Source of the DNA: Pseudomonadota bacterium
GTDB taxonomy: Bacteria; Pseudomonadota; Alphaproteobacteria; Rhizobiales; Rhizobiaceae
Assembly (NCBI GenBank): GCA_023444445.1
Contig: JAEXMK010000004.1
Location: 1 to 15,761, forward strand
Reading direction: 5' to 3'
Length of the DNA: 15,761 bases
Below, in pieces: positions 12,817 to 15,761 of the stretch (positions within the stretch are counted from its first letter, which is position 1; each line of letters starts with the position of its first letter). Made by a program: the position numbers and the translations under genes. Below the pieces are notes generated by a model. It saw only the letters and a program-made list of their open reading frames with translations. It had not been told where the DNA came from and made no database searches.

Positions 12817-15723
12817 TCAGAAGAAGCCTTTGCGCTGCCACCAGCCGCCCTTGCGCGGCTTGGGCTCGTCGCCTTCAGGCGTTGCGGGTGAACCTGAAGA
12901 GGTCACCACTGGCTCCGAATGCGAGACATTGCTGCCCCGGTTTGCGCGGACCTTTTCTTCGTTCACCGTTGCTTCTGCTTCCGGAGCGAGATCGGCCGAG
13001 GCTTCACCTGCTTCTTCGATGGCAACGTCGACGACGGTTTCCTTGACGATCACCGGCTCCACCGTTGCGACGGCTTCGGCCTGAGGTGCCTCTTCGGATT
13101 CAGTCTTTACCTTTGCCTTGCGGGTGCGGCGCGGCTTCTTCGGGGCTTCAGCCTCAACGACGTCGGCGACGGCACCTTCCACAACTTCGGCGGCGGTCGG
13201 TTCTTCGCTCACGGATGCTTCGGCGGAAACCTCTTCGCTTTCGCCTTCCTCGCCGCCTTCGGCGTCTGCTGCGTCGAGTGCCTCGTCTTCCGCACGGTTG
13301 CGGCGGCCGCCACGCTTGCCGCGACGGCGGCGTTTGCGCTTGCCGTCTTCGTCGGACGTTACCGCTTCCGTGGTGCCGTTGTCGGCATCTGCGCCGGTCT
13401 CATCGGTTTCGACGCCATCGTCTTCACCTTCGGCATCGTCGCCTTCCGCATCAGTGCCGGACTGGCCATCGAGCACACCGTTCTGGTCGTTCTGTCCGCC
13501 CTTGCCACGGCGGCGGCGGCGACGCTTGCGCTTGCGCTTGCCGTCCTCACCATTGTCGCCCTGCGGCTGCTGGCGCGACTGGGCGCTCTCGGCCTTGACG
13601 ATTTCTTCCTCGTCTTCGTCCTCTTCTGCCTCGATGACGATATCGTCTTCTTCTTCGACGAAGTTCGGCAGCATCTGGATGAGGCTTTCGATCTTCACCG
13701 GATTTTCGACGGCTTCACCGCGATCGATGGCGAAATGCTGTGCACCGACACCGGCATCGGCAGCGATGATGATGGAGACGCCGAAGCGGCCTTCATAATC
13801 GACGATCGTGCCACGCTTGTGGTTGAGCAGGTAGAGCGCCGTTTCCGGCGTGCAGCGCACGGTGATGTTGTGGGTGGTGTTGCGCAGCAGATATTCCTCG
13901 ACGCCGCGCAGCACATGCAGCGCGATGGAGGATTCCGAGCGAACATGGCCCGTGCCGCCGCAATGCTGGCAGACCTGCGTGGTCGATTCCAGCACCGAAG
14001 CGCGAATGCGCTGGCGCGACATTTCCAGAAGGCCGAAATGCGAGATGCGGCCGACCTGGATACGGGCGCGGTCGTTCTTCAGGCAATCCTTGAGCTTCTT
14101 CTCGACAGCGCGGTTGTTGCGCTTTTCTTCCATGTCGATGAAGTCAATGACGACAAGACCGGCAAGGTCGCGCAGACGCAGCTGGCGTGCCACTTCTTCA
14201 GCAGCTTCCAGGTTGGTCGTCAGCGCGGTTTCTTCGATGGAGTGCTCGCGTGTCGAACGGCCCGAGTTGACGTCGATCGAAACCAGCGCTTCGGTCTGGT
14301 TGATGATGAGGTAACCACCGGACTTCAGCGTGACCTGCGGCTGCAGCATGCGGTCGAGCTGCGCTTCGATGCCGGAGCGGGAGAAGATCGGGTGAATGTC
14401 GCGGTAAGGCTGAACCACCTTGGCGTGGCTCGGCATCAGCATTTTCATGAAGTCTTTCGCTTCACGATAGCCTTCTTCGCCGGAAACGATGATCTCGCTG
14501 ATATCTTTGTTGTAAAGGTCGCGGATCGAACGCTTGATCAGCGAACCTTCCTCGTAAACGAGGCAGGGAGCCGTGGAATTCAGCGTCAGCGTGCGGACGT
14601 TTTCCCACAGGCGCATCAGATATTCGAAGTCGCGCTTGATCTCGACGCGGGTGCGGTTGGCGCCGGCGGTACGCAGAATGACGCCCATGCCCTGCGGAAC
14701 TTCCAGATCGCGCGCGATTTCCTTCAGGCGCTTGCGGTCGGTCGGCTGGGTGATCTTGCGGGAAATGCCGCCGCCACGTGCCGTGTTCGGCATCAGCACG
14801 GAATAACGGCCGGCAAGCGACAGATAGGTGGTGAGTGCGGCACCCTTGTTGCCACGTTCTTCCTTGGCCACCTGCACCAGAAGGATCTGGCGGCGCTTGA
14901 TGACTTCCTGAATGCGATACTGCTTGCGCGGCTTGCGGGCGACACGATCGGGAACTTCTTCCATGGCGTCTTCGGCGCCGACGGATTCGATGACTTCCTT
15001 TTCGTGATGATCGTCATCATCGTCGTCGTCATCATTGTCATTGCCGCGACGAAGGCCTTCGACTTCCTCGGAAATCGTATCGGTGTCGACCATTGCTGCC
15101 ATTTCGCCGCCGGTGCTGCCGTCATCTTCGGAAGAGGCTTCGGCTGTCTCGGCTGCGGCTGCTTCTTCTTCAGCCGTTTTCTTCTTGGCGCGGGGGCGGC
15201 GGACACGCTTCTTCGGCTTTTCTTCCTCGGCGGGCGCTTCTTCCGCGACGACCTCGACGGACGCCTCTTCGAAAACCGCTTCCACCACGGGTGCAGCTTC
15301 TTCCGTGACAACGATCTCAGTAGTTTCGCGTGCGGAAACAATGCCGACATCCGGCTGATCCACCTGCGAAAGGTCGATCATCGGTGCAGCGGGCTCAGGC
15401 GCATCGGCCGATTCGAAATCGTCGCTGCGGCGGTGATCCTCGGCTTCCGCCTTCAGCAGGGCCTGACGGTCCGCGAGCGGGATCTGGTAATAATCCGGAT
15501 GGATTTCCGCAAAAGCGAGAAAGCCGTGGCGATTTCCACCATAGTCGACGAAGGCCGCCTGAAGGGAAGGCTCAACGCGCGTAACCTTGGCAAGATAGAT
15601 ATTGCCGCGGATCTGTTTCTTGTGCTCCGATTCAAAATCGAATTCTTCGATCCGGTTCCCACGGACAACGACTACGCGTGTCTCCTCTTCGTGGGAGGCG
15701 TCGATAAGCATTTTGTCTGCCAT
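12817..15723 (-). CDS. rne: Ribonuclease E with long S1 insertion and GWW tail
   Basis: RNase E is the essential endoribonuclease for mRNA decay and rRNA/tRNA processing and scaffolds the degradosome. The 968 residues divide into an S1 half (about 36-75), an acidic, Ala/Glu-rich insert of about 180 residues (roughly 85-265) with a basic KKRVRRPRAKKK patch and an eight-Asp run (231-238), the rest of S1 from about 267, and the catalytic core. Asp484 (SIDVNSGR) and Asp527 (VVIDFID) are 43 apart, and the zinc-link CQHC (Cys585, Cys588) sits 101 after Asp484, spacings equal to E. coli. The C-terminal half is disordered, with Arg/Lys islands (729-742, 794-810) in acidic sequence, and ends GGWWQRKGFF, like the PNPase-binding tail known in Caulobacter RNase E. 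The start has AGGAG upstream; its promoter is outside the window. Confidence 0.98.
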   Translation of the reverse strand: MADKMLIDASHEEETRVVVVRGNRIEEFDFESEHKKQIRGNIYLAKVTRVEPSLQAAFVDYGGNRHGFLAFAEIHPDYYQIPLADRQALLKAEAEDHRRSDDFESADAPEPAAPMIDLSQVDQPDVGIVSARETTEIVVTEEAAPVVEAVFEEASVEVVAEEAPAEEEKPKKRVRRPRAKKKTAEEEAAAAETAEASSEDDGSTGGEMAAMVDTDTISEEVEGLRRGNDNDDDDDDDDHHEKEVIESVGAEDAMEEVPDRVARKPRKQYRIQEVIKRRQILLVQVAKEERGNKGAALTTYLSLAGRYSVLMPNTARGGGISRKITQPTDRKRLKEIARDLEVPQGMGVILRTAGANRTRVEIKRDFEYLMRLWENVRTLTLNSTAPCLVYEEGSLIKRSIRDLYNKDISEIIVSGEEGYREAKDFMKMLMPSHAKVVQPYRDIHPIFSRSGIEAQLDRMLQPQVTLKSGGYLIINQTEALVSIDVNSGRSTREHSIEETALTTNLEAAEEVARQLRLRDLAGLVVIDFIDMEEKRNNRAVEKKLKDCLKNDRARIQVGRISHFGLLEMSRQRIRASVLESTTQVCQHCGGTGHVRSESSIALHVLRGVEEYLLRNTTHNITVRCTPETALYLLNHKRGTIVDYEGRFGVSIIIAADAGVGAQHFAIDRGEAVENPVKIESLIQMLPNFVEEEDDIVIEAEEDEDEEEIVKAESAQSRQQPQGDNGEDGKRKRKRRRRRRGKGGQNDQNGVLDGQSGTDAEGDDAEGEDDGVETDETGADADNGTTEAVTSDEDGKRKRRRRGKRGGRRNRAEDEALDAADAEGGEEGESEEVSAEASVSEEPTAAEVVEGAVADVVEAEAPKKPRRTRKAKVKTESEEAPQAEAVATVEPVIVKETVVDVAIEEAGEASADLAPEAEATVNEEKVRANRGSNVSHSEPVVTSSGSPATPEGDEPKPRKGGWWQRKGFF

Positions 15724-15761
15724 GTAAGCTGTGCTCCTCGGCGCAGCCTTGTTTTATACGA

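Noticed and set aside
13100..13560. Repetitive-looking DNA in the 3' half of rne
   Set aside because: It is low-complexity coding sequence for acidic and Arg-rich residues, not a CRISPR array or dispersed repeat; there are no regular spacers.

Overview
This window looks like chromosomal DNA of an alphaproteobacterium in the Rhizobiales, most like the Agrobacterium/Rhizobium group. The grounds are the high-GC coding bias, a Complex I NDUFA12-type accessory subunit, a DUF2155 protein, the aroQ-accB-accC-aat order, a 968-residue RNase E with a long insert in its S1 domain and a GWW tail, and a RIME-like palindromic intergenic element. The assignment comes from protein families and gene order, not from a database match.

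Layout. Positions 1-245 (minus) hold the 5' part of a YjhX/UPF0386-family gene cut by the window edge. Divergent from it, a TTG-started GNAT acetyltransferase (520-1029) meets a small DUF1294 membrane protein (1011-1343, minus) tail to tail with a short overlap. gatB (1495-3000) follows, then a palindromic repeat (3049-3131), two translationally coupled GNAT acetyltransferases (3206-4173), the NDUFA12 homologue (4283-4681) and an exported DUF2155 protein (4813-5250). On the minus strand lie aat, accC, accB and aroQ (5266-8197), an operon for the dehydroquinase step of the shikimate pathway, the biotin carrier and carboxylase of acetyl-CoA carboxylase, and the N-end-rule aminoacyl transferase. 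Upstream of it, behind a clear terminator, is a secreted DsbA/ScsC-like thiol oxidoreductase (8323-9090).

A PLP aminotransferase (9258-10421, plus) converges on an ArsR-type regulator (10449-11132, minus). The regulator is divergent from a coupled pair of small dimeric alpha/beta-barrel proteins (NIPSNAP, 11207-11533; ABM monooxygenase-like, 11530-11895), followed by an SDR-fold protein whose expected catalytic residues are all substituted (12022-12726). A bidirectional terminator separates it from rne (12817-15723, minus).

Most of the window is housekeeping: Gln/Asn-tRNA amidation, fatty-acid and aromatic synthesis, respiration, protein turnover and RNA decay. The least explained part is the regulator/NIPSNAP/ABM/SDR block at 10449-12726, which may be a small stress or detoxification module. 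I saw no CRISPR array, insertion sequence, tRNA, rRNA or prophage.
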